Below are positions 46,411 through 55,606 of a DNA stretch of 64,000 bases, one piece after another. Position 1 is the stretch's first letter; every line of letters begins with the position of its first letter. The notes under the pieces are model-generated. The model was not told the origin of the DNA, ran no database searches, and worked only from the letters and a program-made list of their open reading frames with translations. The position numbers and the translations under genes are program-made. The DNA comes from Kumtagia sp963829135 (GTDB lineage: Bacteria; Pseudomonadota; Alphaproteobacteria; Rhizobiales; Rhizobiaceae), in NCBI GenBank assembly GCA_963829135.1, contig CAWHHO010000008.1:248001-312000 (forward strand). Reading direction: 5' to 3'.

Positions 46411-47452
46411 ATGGGACAGTTGAAGGCACATGAGGTGGACGGATGGCTGAGGCGCCCCCAAGCAGGCGTCTCGATCGTACTGCTCTACGGACCGGATCGG
46501 GGGCTTGTCAGCGAGCGCGCCCGGCATTTCGCTGAAAAATCCGGCATTGCGTTGGATGATCCATTTTCCGTCGTAAAGCTCGATGCTTCGGAACTCGAGA
46601 AGGACGCCGGGCGCCTGCTCGACGAGGCAAACACGGTGCCGATGTTTGCAGGGCGCCGACTGCTCTGGGTCCGCAACGCACAAGCCCAGAAGACGCTGGC
46701 TGACGAGATAAAGGTTCTATGTGGTGCTCCCCCGGTCGACACGATCGTTTTGATCGAGGCCGGCGACCTTAAGAAGGGTGCGGCCCTGCGCAGCACTGTC
46801 GAGACCGGCAAGGCGTCGATTGCCCTACCCTGCTATGCCGACGATGTCCGGTCGGTCGATTCCGTGATCGATGACGAGTTGCGCATGGCCGGCATGTCGA
46901 TCGATCCTGAGGCGCGTATGTTTCTTCGCCGCAGCCTCGGCGGCGACCGCATGGCCACGCGCGGCGAGGTCGCCAAGCTTGTGATCTACGCCCTCGGCCA
47001 GGACGCGATCACGATAGCCGATGTCCGGTCACTCACCGGCGACGTATCCTCGGTCTCAGCGGATGAAGCCGTGGACGCGGTTCTAGATGGCAATCTGGCG
47101 GAATTTGACGCATCGTTCTCCCGCCAGGTTGTCGGATCGACGCAGGTTTACATGGTCCTCTCCGCACTGCAGCGGCAACTGCAGGCACTTCAATCTATGC
47201 GTGCGTCTATGGAGCGTGAGGGCAGGAATGCCGGGTCGGTGGTGGCATCCGCGAAGCCGCCGGTGTTCTTCGCCCGTCGAAGAATTGTGGAGCAGGTTCT
47301 AGAGCGCTGGAACACGCAGCGACCTTGGACAATTTCTTGCACAACTGCATGATACGATCCTGCAGACCCGTCAGCGGCCGGACTTGGCCGTTGCAATCGC
47401 GCACCGGACGCTGATCCAGATCGCGCTGAAAGCGCGCAGCCGCCGATCATGA
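46411..47452 (+). CDS. holA: DNA polymerase III subunit delta (HolA), frameshifted near the C-terminus
   Basis: Clamp-loader subunit that opens the sliding clamp. Residues 1-300 are intact: VSIVLLYGPDRGLVSERARHFAEKSG, NTVPMFAGRRLLWVRNAQ, DDELRMAGMSIDPEARMFLRRSLGGDRMATRGEVAKLVIYA and a C-terminal ALQRQLQALQSMRASMER. Frame 1 then runs to an early stop at 47352, while frame 2 from about 47320 carries the expected end (SDLGQFLAQLHDTILQTRQRPDLAVAIA) to a TGA at 47452. One extra base near 47310-47325 accounts for it. Since holA is normally essential, a sequence error is likely. Convergent with parB. Confidence 0.88.
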
Positions 47453-47524
47453 TGTGTAAAAGTCGTTAAGCCTATCAGAAACAGCGCCAGTTCGCTGCAA
47501 ATTAATATTCGCCGGCTTTATTTA

Positions 47525-47544
47525 ATCCTTTGTCGGCAAAGGAT
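47525..47544. terminator. Hairpin between convergent holA and parB
   Basis: Perfect 8-base arms ATCCTTTG (47525-47532) and CAAAGGAT (47537-47544) around a 4-base loop, in the 101-base gap between the end of holA and the end of parB. AT-rich on both sides but no strict T-run; a bidirectional transcript end is plausible. Confidence 0.5.
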
Positions 47545-47553
47545 AATATCGCG

Positions 47554-48429
47554 TTAGGCCTTCAGGCGTCGGCACAGATCGTCCAGTTGCTCGAGGTTAC
47601 GGTAGGCGATCCGCAATTCGCCGCCTTTCGGCTTGTGATTGATTGCAACCGTCAGTCCCGTGATGTTGGAAAGCAGCTTTTCAAGTGCCAAGGTATCGGC
47701 ATCCTTCGCTACGGGCTGCTTCGGAGTGGAGTGAACCGGAGCTTCCACCGGGAGTTGCGCGAGCGCCTCGGCCTGCCGCACGGAAAGTCCCTCGTCGACA
47801 ATCCGTCGAGCGAGCCCGGCAGGATCCGGCGAGGTTACCAATGTCCGGGCGTGACCGGCCGACAATGCGCCGTCGATCAACAATGCCTGGATATCGTCGG
47901 GCAACTTCAACAATCTCAGCGTGTTGGCGACATGGCTTCGGCTTTTACCGATTACCTGCCCGAGATCAGCCTGGGTGTAGCTGTGATCGTCGATCAACTG
48001 CTGATACCCAAGCGCCTCCTCCACAGGATTCAGGTCAGTGCGCTGGACGTTCTCGATAATAGCCAGCTCGAGCGCCGTCCGATCGTTGACGTCCCTGACG
48101 ATAATCGGGACTTCACTCAATCCCGCACGCTGAGCCGCCCGCCAGCGGCGCTCGCCGGCAATGATCTCATAATGACCGATCGCGGCATTGGACGGCCGAA
48201 CGATTACCGGCTGCACGATCCCGTGTTCTTTGATCGACTGAGCAAGATCTGTAAGATCGGAGTCGCCAAACGCGCGGCGTGGATTGCGCGGATTTGGGTG
48301 GATGAATTCGATCGGAGCCTTGCTTTCGGCCGCGACCGCGGCCTGGCGTGCCGCCGCTGGCCGGTCGATCTCGCCTATCAGAGCGGCGAGGCCGCGGCCC
48401 AATCTGCGCCTGGAAGGATCGTCATTCAT
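47554..48429 (-). CDS. parB: Chromosome-partitioning protein ParB
   Basis: CTP-dependent clamp that loads at parS sites and spreads. 291 residues: LGRGLAALIGE start, the ParB/Srx domain with NPRNPRRAFGDSDLTDLAQSIKEHGIVQPVIVR and the CTP-binding GERRWRAAQRAG motif, then the helix-turn-helix YTQADLGQVIGKSRSHVANTLRLLKLPDDIQALLIDGALSAGHARTLV and a C-terminal dimer domain. Four parS-like sites lie at 49.9-60.5 kb. It is 45 bases behind parA. Confidence 0.96.
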   Translation of the reverse strand: MNDDPSRRRLGRGLAALIGEIDRPAAARQAAVAAESKAPIEFIHPNPRNPRRAFGDSDLTDLAQSIKEHGIVQPVIVRPSNAAIGHYEIIAGERRWRAAQRAGLSEVPIIVRDVNDRTALELAIIENVQRTDLNPVEEALGYQQLIDDHSYTQADLGQVIGKSRSHVANTLRLLKLPDDIQALLIDGALSAGHARTLVTSPDPAGLARRIVDEGLSVRQAEALAQLPVEAPVHSTPKQPVAKDADTLALEKLLSNITGLTVAINHKPKGGELRIAYRNLEQLDDLCRRLKA

Positions 48430-48474
48430 TGCCGTGATTCCGCATATTATTTAGTTACGCTTCCGAATCGATTC

Positions 48475-49272
48475 TTACGCTGCACGTAATTTTCGCTCCT
48501 GACGAATAACTTCCGTCGCCAGTTGAAGATAGGCCTGGCTACCGGAACACTTGAGATCATAAAGGATTGCGGGCTTTCCATGAGATGGCGCTTCAGAAAC
48601 GCGCACGTTTCTCGGAATGATCGTCTTATAGACCTTATCGCCCAAATGCGCCCGAACATCATCGACAACCTGGTTGGCGAGATTGTTGCGACCGTCATAC
48701 ATCGTCATGACGATTCCCTGTATCGTGAGATCCGGATTGATCGTCCGATGAACCTCCTCGACCGTCTCGAGCAGTTGGCTCAGCCCCTCCAGCGCAAAGA
48801 ATTCACACTGAAGCGGCACAAGCACCGAATCCGCAGCAGCCATGGAGTTCAACGTCAATAGATTGAGCGAAGGCGGACAATCGATCAACATATAGCTGAA
48901 TCGGCTTCCGCGTCGAGATGATGCACGTACCGCATTGCGCAACCGCAACACGCGATCACTCGTTCCGGCAATCTCCATTTCAACACCGAGTAGATCGAGC
49001 GTCGATGGCACGATGGAAAGGCCGGGGACCGATGTCTCAACCGCTGCGTCCTCAAGCGTCATCTTACCGGTTATAACGTCATAGGAAGACGATACGCGGT
49101 CGCGGCGATCGATGCCCAGCCCGGTGCTGGCGTTGCCTTGAGGATCAAGGTCAATCAGCAGAACGCGCTCCCCAATGGCAGCGAGCGCGGTTGCAAGATT
49201 TATCGCAGTTGTCGTCTTGCCAACGCCGCCCTTCTGGTTGGCGATCGTGATAATACGGGGCGGTTGGGACAT
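48475..49272 (-). CDS. parA: Chromosome-partitioning ATPase ParA
   Basis: 265 residues. Deviant Walker A KGGVGKTTT at 14-22, Walker A' LLIDLDPQGNAST and Walker B MLIDCPPSLNLLTLN are all present; ATP-bound ParA binds DNA nonspecifically and drives the ParB-parS complex. Normal length for the chromosomal form. Lies 32 bases downstream of rsmG on the same strand. Confidence 0.96.
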   Translation of the reverse strand: MSQPPRIITIANQKGGVGKTTTAINLATALAAIGERVLLIDLDPQGNASTGLGIDRRDRVSSSYDVITGKMTLEDAAVETSVPGLSIVPSTLDLLGVEMEIAGTSDRVLRLRNAVRASSRRGSRFSYMLIDCPPSLNLLTLNSMAAADSVLVPLQCEFFALEGLSQLLETVEEVHRTINPDLTIQGIVMTMYDGRNNLANQVVDDVRAHLGDKVYKTIIPRNVRVSEAPSHGKPAILYDLKCSGSQAYLQLATEVIRQERKLRAA

Positions 49273-49304
49273 GATCTCGCTACGAAAGCCGTTGCGTTAA
49301 GCGA

Positions 49305-49946
49305 TCAAATGCGAACGAGACCACTGATCTCCAGGATGACGCCCTGCGATTCAATTGCATTTGCGTGTTCTAACAGGTCGAATCGCCATGCGGGAAGACT
49401 TTCTTTGACTTCGCGTCGATAATCCCGCCCTTTGTGAAAGAACGCCCGCGCTCCACCGATAAGCCATGGAGCTGAAAGGCTAAGCAATTGTGGCAATGAG
49501 GCAAGAGCCCTTGAGCTGACCGCATCTACCGGTCCGACCGCAGCGTAGGTATCTTCAATCCGCTTTGCATGAACCTTCGCAGGAAGTCGGTACTCGCCGA
49601 CGATCGACTGAAGAAAGGACGCCTTTTTACGATTGCTTTCAACGAGATGAACGCATGCATTAGGGATGCCACGGAGAAGCATCGCGGTAATCAGTCCTGG
49701 AAAGCCTCCACCTGAACCCAGATCTATCCAGATGCGAGCAGAACCGGAAATGCCTCGCAGCTGCGCACTATCGAGGATGTGTCGGTTCCAAATGACATCT
49801 ACTGTCGACGCAGCCACGAGATTCGTAACGCTATTCCATCGAACAAATTTATCTACGAAGTCTGACAAAAGAAGAAATGTTTCACGTGAAACCGGCCCCG
49901 CTACCTTGACAAGTTCGTCGTATAATTCGTCCCGGTCACGCCGCAT
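49305..49946 (-). CDS. rsmG: 16S rRNA m7G527 methyltransferase RsmG (GidB)
   Basis: 213 residues. SAM-binding block IWIDLGSGGGFPGLITAMLL, then HLVESNRKKASFLQSIV and VDAVSSRALASLPQLLSLS. It methylates G527 in the 530 loop of 16S rRNA; loss gives streptomycin resistance. The motif GPVSRETF near residue 18-25 is encoded by a parS site, a known trait of this gene in bacteria with parS in gidB. It overlaps the end of mnmG by 11 bases. Confidence 0.95.
   Translation of the reverse strand: MRRDRDELYDELVKVAGPVSRETFLLLSDFVDKFVRWNSVTNLVAASTVDVIWNRHILDSAQLRGISGSARIWIDLGSGGGFPGLITAMLLRGIPNACVHLVESNRKKASFLQSIVGEYRLPAKVHAKRIEDTYAAVGPVDAVSSRALASLPQLLSLSAPWLIGGARAFFHKGRDYRREVKESLPAWRFDLLEHANAIESQGVILEISGLVRI
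49878..49893. other. parS site 1 (inside rsmG)
   Basis: TGTTTCACGTGAAACC differs from the ParB consensus TGTTTCACGTGAAACA in the last base only. It lies in the coding part of rsmG, where it encodes VSRET, about 0.6 kb from parA. Confidence 0.9.
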
Positions 49947-51810
49947 CCTGCTGTTTCCGCTCCCACTCGCGCAAACGCGCCACGATAACCGCCATTGCCG
50001 AGGGCGTCATGCCTTCAATTCGCTCCGCCGCCGCCATGGAGGATGGTTTCCGCAGGGATAGCTTTTGCTTCAACTCATTCGATAAGCCGGGAATATCGTG
50101 ATATGCAAAACGTGATGGAATAGCGCGTGCTTCTTCCCGCTTCATTTGGTGAATGTCGGTCGACTGCCGATCTAAATAGACGGCGTAGCTCGCCTCAATC
50201 GAAAGAGTTTCGGCCGTTTTCGAATCGAGTTCACGAAATTCGGGCCATATGCTGGCGAGCTGGGTTACGGTTGTTCCCGGGTAAGATAGCAAATCGAATG
50301 CGCTGCGCCTGCGTCCGTCCATATTAACAGCAAATCCAAAGCGCGCGGCTTCGCTTGGCGTAATGGTTCGGGACTTCGCCAAACCCACTGCGTTGGAGTG
50401 TCGCTCTGCCATGTTTTCGAATGCCGCATTGCGATCGCTTGATGTCAAACCAAGTTCGATTGCTATCGGTGTCAATCGCATGTCCGCATTGTCCGCGCGC
50501 AACGAAAGTCGAAATTCCGCGCGTGACGTAAACATGCGGTACGGTTCCGTTACCCCCCGGCTCGTCAGATCATCAACAAGCACGCCAATATAGGCTTCCG
50601 ATCGGCTGAGGCGCACGCCATCGCTCCCACCCGCCTTACGAGCCGCGTTGATGCCGGCGAGGATGCCCTGTGCGGCCGCCTCCTCGTAGCCTGTCGTGCC
50701 ATTGATCTGCCCAGCCAAAAACAACCCGGAAACTTTCCGTGTTTCGAGCGTCGTTTCGAGCTCCCGCGGATCGATGTGATCGTATTCGATCGCGTATCCA
50801 GGTTGAAGCATCGTGGCGCCGCTAAGTGACGGAATTGACTTGAGAATTTCCAGCTGAACCTGTTCCGGCAGTGAGGTCGAAATGCCATTGGGGTAGACCG
50901 TCGGGTCGTCAAGGCCTTCGGGCTCCAGAAAGATCTGATGACCTTCCCGATCCCCGAATTTGACGATCTTGTCTTCGATGGATGGACAGTAGCGCGGCCC
51001 GACGCCTTCAATCGATCCGGAATACATTGCCGAACGATGCAGATTGTCGCGTATGACCCTATGTGTCTCCGGCTCCGTCCGAGTGATACCGCACTCGATT
51101 TGCGGTACAGTAATCCTGTCCGTCATCAATGAAAATGGCACCGGGTCCGCATCGGCTTCCTGCATCTCAACTTTCGACCAGTCGATCGTTCTGCCGTCAA
51201 GACGAGGCGGCGTTCCAGTCTTAAGCCGCTTCAATGCAAAACCGATTGAAGCAATCGACGCCGACAAACTCATCGCTGCGGCCTCGTTCATACGTCCAGC
51301 AGAAAACTTCCTGTCGCCGATGTGGATCAGTCCGCGCAGAAACGTCCCGGTGGTCAACACCACGGAGCCGCATCGAATGCGGATGCCATCGGCTAGCCCA
51401 ACACCCCGAACAATGCCATCTTCAACGTCGATGTACGCGATCTCGCCCTCAATCACGCTGAGGTTGACCTGAGCGGAGATCAGCGCTTGTATTGCGCCAC
51501 GATAGAGCTTGCGGTCCGCCTGTGTGCGCGGTCCCCGAACCGCGGGACCTTTGCGGCGGTTGAGCATTCGGAACTGAATGCCGGCTGCATCCGCCGCCTT
51601 CCCCATCAGCCCGTCTAGTGCGTCGACCTCGCGAACGAGTTGACCTTTGCCAATCCCTCCAATCGCCGGATTGCACGACATCGTGCCAATGGCATCGGCT
51701 CTCATCGTTACGAGCGCCGTCTGGGCGCCGAGCCGGGCAGACGCCGCAGCGGCCTCGCATCCAGCATGGCCGCCCCCTACCACGACAACATCATACTTCA
51801 TAACGCTCAT
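49936..51810 (-). CDS. mnmG: tRNA uridine-5-carboxymethylaminomethyl synthesis enzyme MnmG (GidA)
   Basis: FAD protein that, with MnmE, makes the cmnm5U modification of tRNA wobble uridines. About 624 residues. FAD fingerprint DVVVVGGGHAGCEAAAASARLGAQTALVT, then SCNPAIGGIGKGQLVREVDALDG and GPRTQADRKLYRGAIQ, all hallmarks; C-terminal helices bind MnmE and tRNA. Start at the ATG 51808-51810 (MSVMKYD) or the ATG three codons on (51801); a GTG at 51819 also exists. Followed by rsmG with an 11-base overlap. Confidence 0.95.
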   Translation of the reverse strand: MSVMKYDVVVVGGGHAGCEAAAASARLGAQTALVTMRADAIGTMSCNPAIGGIGKGQLVREVDALDGLMGKAADAAGIQFRMLNRRKGPAVRGPRTQADRKLYRGAIQALISAQVNLSVIEGEIAYIDVEDGIVRGVGLADGIRIRCGSVVLTTGTFLRGLIHIGDRKFSAGRMNEAAAMSLSASIASIGFALKRLKTGTPPRLDGRTIDWSKVEMQEADADPVPFSLMTDRITVPQIECGITRTEPETHRVIRDNLHRSAMYSGSIEGVGPRYCPSIEDKIVKFGDREGHQIFLEPEGLDDPTVYPNGISTSLPEQVQLEILKSIPSLSGATMLQPGYAIEYDHIDPRELETTLETRKVSGLFLAGQINGTTGYEEAAAQGILAGINAARKAGGSDGVRLSRSEAYIGVLVDDLTSRGVTEPYRMFTSRAEFRLSLRADNADMRLTPIAIELGLTSSDRNAAFENMAERHSNAVGLAKSRTITPSEAARFGFAVNMDGRRRSAFDLLSYPGTTVTQLASIWPEFRELDSKTAETLSIEASYAVYLDRQSTDIHQMKREEARAIPSRFAYHDIPGLSNELKQKLSLRKPSSMAAAERIEGMTPSAMAVIVARLREWERKQQDAA

Positions 51811-51918
51811 CGCCTGCACATACGCCGACCGGGCCGTCTCATCAAGCGCCCGAAGCCGCTGCCCTGCAATCTAAGGGATGGTGCCGAGCCCCTTCCATCC
51901 GCATGCGCGCCACGATCG

Positions 51919-51934
51919 TGTTTCACGTGAGTCC
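51919..51934. other. parS-like site 2 (mnmE-mnmG gap)
   Basis: TGTTTCACGTGAGTCC keeps the whole left half and the palindromic core TTTCACGTGA; three of the last four bases differ from the consensus. It lies 25 bases from site 3, in the promoter region of mnmG. Confidence 0.7.
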
Positions 51935-51943
51935 GAAAAGGGA

Positions 51944-51959
51944 GGTTTCACGTGAATCA
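51944..51959. other. parS-like site 3 (end of mnmE)
   Basis: GGTTTCACGTGAATCA matches 14 of 16 consensus positions. It includes the stop codon of mnmE (51957-51959 on the minus strand). Confidence 0.75.
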
Positions 51960-53294
51960 CTTGCCAATGCAGAACTGGCCGAACACGACATCGAGCAGGT
52001 CCTCGACGTCAACCGCTCCGCTGATTCGGCCGAGCGATGCAGATGCAATACGCAGCTCTTCAGATCGCAGCTCCAGCGGCGTGGTTTGGCGGGCGATCGC
52101 TCTCCTCAGGTGGCGCTCGGTCTCACGCAAAAGCTCGACGTGCCGAACACGCCACGGTATCATTTCGCTTGATTGCGGGGCTGCAGCCGCAGCGCGGCCC
52201 CCAATCTCATTGAGGAGCGCCGGCAGTCCAGCTCCCGTTAAACTGGAAACGAGATGGTCATACGAAGATGGTTTCGGAACCGTATCGATCAAGTCAAGCT
52301 TCGTTCCGACCTTAAGGCATTGGATGGCCTGAATTCCCAAAAGGGGGGCCGGGTCACTTAAGTCGTCAAGCAGCAAAACCAAATCGGCATTATGGGCGCG
52401 CTCGCGCGCACGTTCCATGCCGATTTGCTCAATCCGGCCTCCGGCATCTCGTATACCCGCAGTATCGGTAACGCGTATTTTGAACCCATTAATGTCGAGC
52501 AGCACCTCGATCAGGTCGCGTGTGGTACCCGGCTCGTCTGTGACAATAGCCGCTTCCCGTTGTGCCAGTACGTTCAAAAGGCTGGATTTTCCAGAATTCG
52601 GCGCGCCTAGCAGAACGACATCGAAGCCATCGCGCAGCATCTCCGCCTTTGAGTAGCCGCTCGCATGGACATCGATTTCGTCGGCCAGGAGAGCCACATC
52701 CTTCCACACCTGGTCCGAGACCGATCCAGGTACGTCGCTCTCGTCCGCGAAGTCCAGCTCCGCCTCGATCAGAGCGCGCCCGCGGATAAGGCGACTACGC
52801 CAGCCGTCGTAGAGTTTCGCATGGCGGCCACTGGCATTGGCGACGGCGAAACGTCTCTGTCCTTCGGTTTCTGCCGAGATGAGATCGGCTGTTGATTCGG
52901 CATCGAGCAAGCTCATCTTCCCGTTCAGGAAGGCGCGGCGGGTGAACTCGCCAGCTTCCGCAAGCCGACAGCCCGGCAATTTGCAGATTGCGAGGAGCAA
53001 AGCGTCGACAATTGCGCGTCCGCCATGAACCTGGAACTCGCCGCAGTCCTCACCGGTGAAGCTCTGAGGAGCAGGAAAGAACAGCGTCAGCCCTGTGTCG
53101 AGCATCGAACCATCTGGCAGCTTCAGAGTTCCGAAACGCGCCATGCGCGGATGCGGAAGGGACCCGGAGAGTGCCAGAAGCACATTGCGTGTGTCCGGGC
53201 CGCTCACGCGCACCACCGCCACTCCGGCCGGCAATTGGCCGCTGGACAGCGCTACGATGGTATCCTTGCGGCTGCTCGAATCCTTGCCCTGCAT
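51957..53294 (-). CDS. mnmE: tRNA modification GTPase MnmE (TrmE)
   Basis: 445 residues from the ATG at 53292-53294. N-terminal folate-binding domain (DTIVALSSGQLPAGVAVVRVSGP, FTGEDCGEFQVHGG, GEFTRRAFLNGKMSLLDAE), G domain with G1 GAPNSGKS at 230-237 and TDEPGTTRD (G2/switch), DTAG (G3), and the invariant C-terminal CIGK with the catalytic cysteine. The G4 motif reads GTKLDLID, where NKxD is usual. An ATG ten codons upstream (53324) is possible. With MnmG it modifies tRNA wobble uridine. Confidence 0.94.
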   Translation of the reverse strand: MQGKDSSSRKDTIVALSSGQLPAGVAVVRVSGPDTRNVLLALSGSLPHPRMARFGTLKLPDGSMLDTGLTLFFPAPQSFTGEDCGEFQVHGGRAIVDALLLAICKLPGCRLAEAGEFTRRAFLNGKMSLLDAESTADLISAETEGQRRFAVANASGRHAKLYDGWRSRLIRGRALIEAELDFADESDVPGSVSDQVWKDVALLADEIDVHASGYSKAEMLRDGFDVVLLGAPNSGKSSLLNVLAQREAAIVTDEPGTTRDLIEVLLDINGFKIRVTDTAGIRDAGGRIEQIGMERARERAHNADLVLLLDDLSDPAPLLGIQAIQCLKVGTKLDLIDTVPKPSSYDHLVSSLTGAGLPALLNEIGGRAAAAAPQSSEMIPWRVRHVELLRETERHLRRAIARQTTPLELRSEELRIASASLGRISGAVDVEDLLDVVFGQFCIGK

Positions 53295-53354
53295 GGTTAG
53301 CCGCAACTCCTGCCGATGCGACATTGTCGCGCAATGTCTGTCGGAAGCACTCAG

Positions 53355-53383
53355 CCTCCGGGCAAGCCGCAGAAGCCCGGAGG
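53355..53383. other. Perfect hairpin upstream of mnmE
   Basis: Arms CCTCCGGGC (53355-53363) and GCCCGGAGG (53375-53383) with an 11-base loop lie in the 309-base gap between mnmE and rho. There is no T-run. It could be a leader structure of mnmE. The rest of that gap shows no supportable gene. Confidence 0.45.
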
Positions 53384-53582
53384 AACTGCGCCAACAGTGG
53401 CGATTCATGAACCGAGGTCGACCGCAGCGATCCGTTCCGGTACCGAATCGATCACCTTGCACCAATCCGCTTACAAACCGAAGTGCAGAAGCGGCGTCGA
53501 GCCATGGCTGGGTGCATGCTTAATTATCTACAACTGCGCAACTACCTCACGGCCGACATGCCATAGCAATCCATAACGGAGA

Positions 53583-53603
53583 ACAACTCGCGGGTCCGCG
53601 AGG
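53583..53603 (-). terminator. Terminator-like hairpin right behind rho
   Basis: On the minus strand CTCGCGG-AC-CCGCGAG (53602-53587) is followed by TTGTT. It directly abuts the rho stop codon (53604). The short loop and weak T-run make it a moderate candidate for an intrinsic terminator. Confidence 0.55.
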
Positions 53604-54869
53604 CTAGGTATTCATCGAATCGAAGAAGTCGGAATTCGACTTGGTCTGTTTCAGCTTGTCGATCAGGAACTCTATCGCATCGGTCGTACCCATTGGCGCG
53701 AGAATGCGGCGAAGCACGAATACCTTCTGCAGGTCCTGGCGCGAAACCAGCAGGTCCTCCTTCCGGGTACCGGACTTGAGAATGTCCATGGCCGGGAAGA
53801 TACGCTTGTCGGCAACCTTGCGGTCGAGCACGATTTCGGAGTTGCCGGTACCCTTGAACTCTTCGAAAATCACCTCGTCCATTCGGCTGCCGGTATCGAT
53901 CAGCGCGGTGGCTATGATCGTCAGCGATCCGCCTTCCTCAATGTTGCGCGCGGCACCAAAGAAACGCTTTGGCCTTTGCAGCGCGTTCGCGTCGACACCG
54001 CCGGTCAGGACCTTGCCGGATGACGGCACGACGGTGTTGTAGGCGCGGCCCAGCCGGGTGATGGAATCGAGCAGGATGACAACGTCGCGGCCATGCTCGA
54101 CGAGGCGCTTGGCCTTCTCGATGACCATCTCCGCGACCTGCACGTGGCGCACAGCCGGTTCGTCGAAGGTGGAGGATACAACCTCACCCTTCACCGAACG
54201 CTGCATGTCGGTGACTTCCTCGGGCCGCTCGTCGATCAGCAGAACGATGAGGTAGCATTCCGGATGATTGGTGGTGATCGAATGCGCGATGTTCTGCAGC
54301 AACACCGTCTTGCCGGTCCGCGGCTGGGCCACGATCAGGGCGCGTTGGCCTTTACCGATTGGCGCCACCAGGTCAATCACCCGCGGCGAGATGTCCTTGG
54401 TGGTCGGATTTTCCATCTCCATCTTGAGACGCTTGGTCGGATAGAGAGGCGTCAGATTGTCGAAATGGATCTTGTGGCGAATTTTTTCGGGATCATCGAA
54501 ATTGATCGAATTGACCTTGAGCAGAGCGAAGTAGCGTTCGCCTTCCTTTGGGCTGCGAATCGGTCCTTCCACGGTGTCGCCGGTCTTCAGCGAAAAACGG
54601 CGAATCTGCGAAGGCGAAATGTAGATATCGTCCGGACCGGGCAGATAATTGGCATTTGCCGATCGCAGGAAGCCGAAGCCATCCTGCAACACCTCGACCA
54701 CACCATCGCCGATGATTTCCACATCCTGCGCGGCCAGTTTCTTGAGAATCGCGAACATCAGCTCCTGCTTGCGCATGACACTGGCATTCTCGACGTCGAG
54801 TGATTCGGCGAAGGCGATCAGATCGATCGGCTTCTTGTTCTTAAAGTCTTGTAGTTTCATTTCCTGCAT
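53604..54869 (-). CDS. rho: Transcription termination factor Rho
   Basis: Hexameric RNA helicase. 421 residues: N-terminal KLQDFKNKKPIDLIAFAESL, RNA-binding cold-shock-like fold with DGFGFLRS at 63-70, Walker A AQPRTGKT at 181-188, LLIDERPEEVTDM and the Q/R loops DSITRLGRAYNTVVPSSGKVLTGGVD. Start at 54869 or the ATG three codons later (54860), which has AGGA just upstream. Its order with mnmE and hemJ is the normal one for Hyphomicrobiales. Confidence 0.97.
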   Translation of the reverse strand: MQEMKLQDFKNKKPIDLIAFAESLDVENASVMRKQELMFAILKKLAAQDVEIIGDGVVEVLQDGFGFLRSANANYLPGPDDIYISPSQIRRFSLKTGDTVEGPIRSPKEGERYFALLKVNSINFDDPEKIRHKIHFDNLTPLYPTKRLKMEMENPTTKDISPRVIDLVAPIGKGQRALIVAQPRTGKTVLLQNIAHSITTNHPECYLIVLLIDERPEEVTDMQRSVKGEVVSSTFDEPAVRHVQVAEMVIEKAKRLVEHGRDVVILLDSITRLGRAYNTVVPSSGKVLTGGVDANALQRPKRFFGAARNIEEGGSLTIIATALIDTGSRMDEVIFEEFKGTGNSEIVLDRKVADKRIFPAMDILKSGTRKEDLLVSRQDLQKVFVLRRILAPMGTTDAIEFLIDKLKQTKSNSDFFDSMNT

Positions 54870-55039
54870 GGAGGAGCCTTGGGCGGGATTGGGAAAGAGC
54901 TATCGGCTGATGCGATGAGCGCGCTTGACGCAACCGGTTACGATTGACTTGGTGGCAAGCGTCTTTCGGAGAGGAAGAGCCTACGTCTATCGCCAATACG
55001 GCCAAAGGGCAAGGCACTTTAGAGCTTGTATTCAGTTCG

Positions 55040-55588
55040 TCAGAACGGTTTTACGATCACCAGGATCACGATAGCAATCATCAGCACCGTCGGCGCTTCA
55101 TTGACAATGCGCCAGTGTCGTGTCGGCTTCCTGTTGCGGTCCTCGGCAAAGCGGCGGACCGCTCCCCCTAGATACCCATGCACGCCCGAAAGCACAATCA
55201 CCAATGCGATCTTCGCGTGCAGCCAGCCACCGGAGAAGCCGAACTCCTTCCAGGCGAGCCACAGGCCCAAAACCCAGGTCACCATCATCGCAGGATTGAT
55301 GATTAAGCGGTAGAGCCGCCGTTCCATGATCTTGAATGTCTCGGACTGCACCGACCCGGGCGCGGCGTCGCAATGGTAGACGAACAGGCGTGGAAGATAG
55401 AGCATCCCGGCCATCCAGGAAATGACGGCGATGACATGCCCAGCCTTGATCCAAAGGCTGAAAGTCGGATCGTCCGGGACCAAGGCAAATAGCAAGACCG
55501 CAGCGACCAGAAAAAGCACCATGGCAACAGCCGCGCGTTTTCCGGCTGCGCTTGAGTTTGCTTCGTTGGAGTGCGGCTCGGCGGCCAT
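55040..55588 (-). CDS. hemJ: Protoporphyrinogen oxidase HemJ
   Basis: Oxygen-independent type protoporphyrinogen oxidase, penultimate step of heme synthesis; inner membrane. 182 residues with about four membrane segments: AVAMVLFLVAAVLLFALV, then WIKAGHVIAVISWMAGMLYLPRLFVYHC (the conserved His and the LPRLFVYH motif), LYRLIINPAMMVTWVLGLWL and the C-terminal KIALVIVLSGVHGYLGGAVRRFAEDRN. ATG at 55588 is chosen, with GGAAG upstream. The gene usually found next towards the origin, hemE, is not present in this window. Confidence 0.9.
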   Translation of the reverse strand: MAAEPHSNEANSSAAGKRAAVAMVLFLVAAVLLFALVPDDPTFSLWIKAGHVIAVISWMAGMLYLPRLFVYHCDAAPGSVQSETFKIMERRLYRLIINPAMMVTWVLGLWLAWKEFGFSGGWLHAKIALVIVLSGVHGYLGGAVRRFAEDRNRKPTRHWRIVNEAPTVLMIAIVILVIVKPF

Positions 55589-55606
55589 TCTCACGTCTTC
55601 CTTCAA

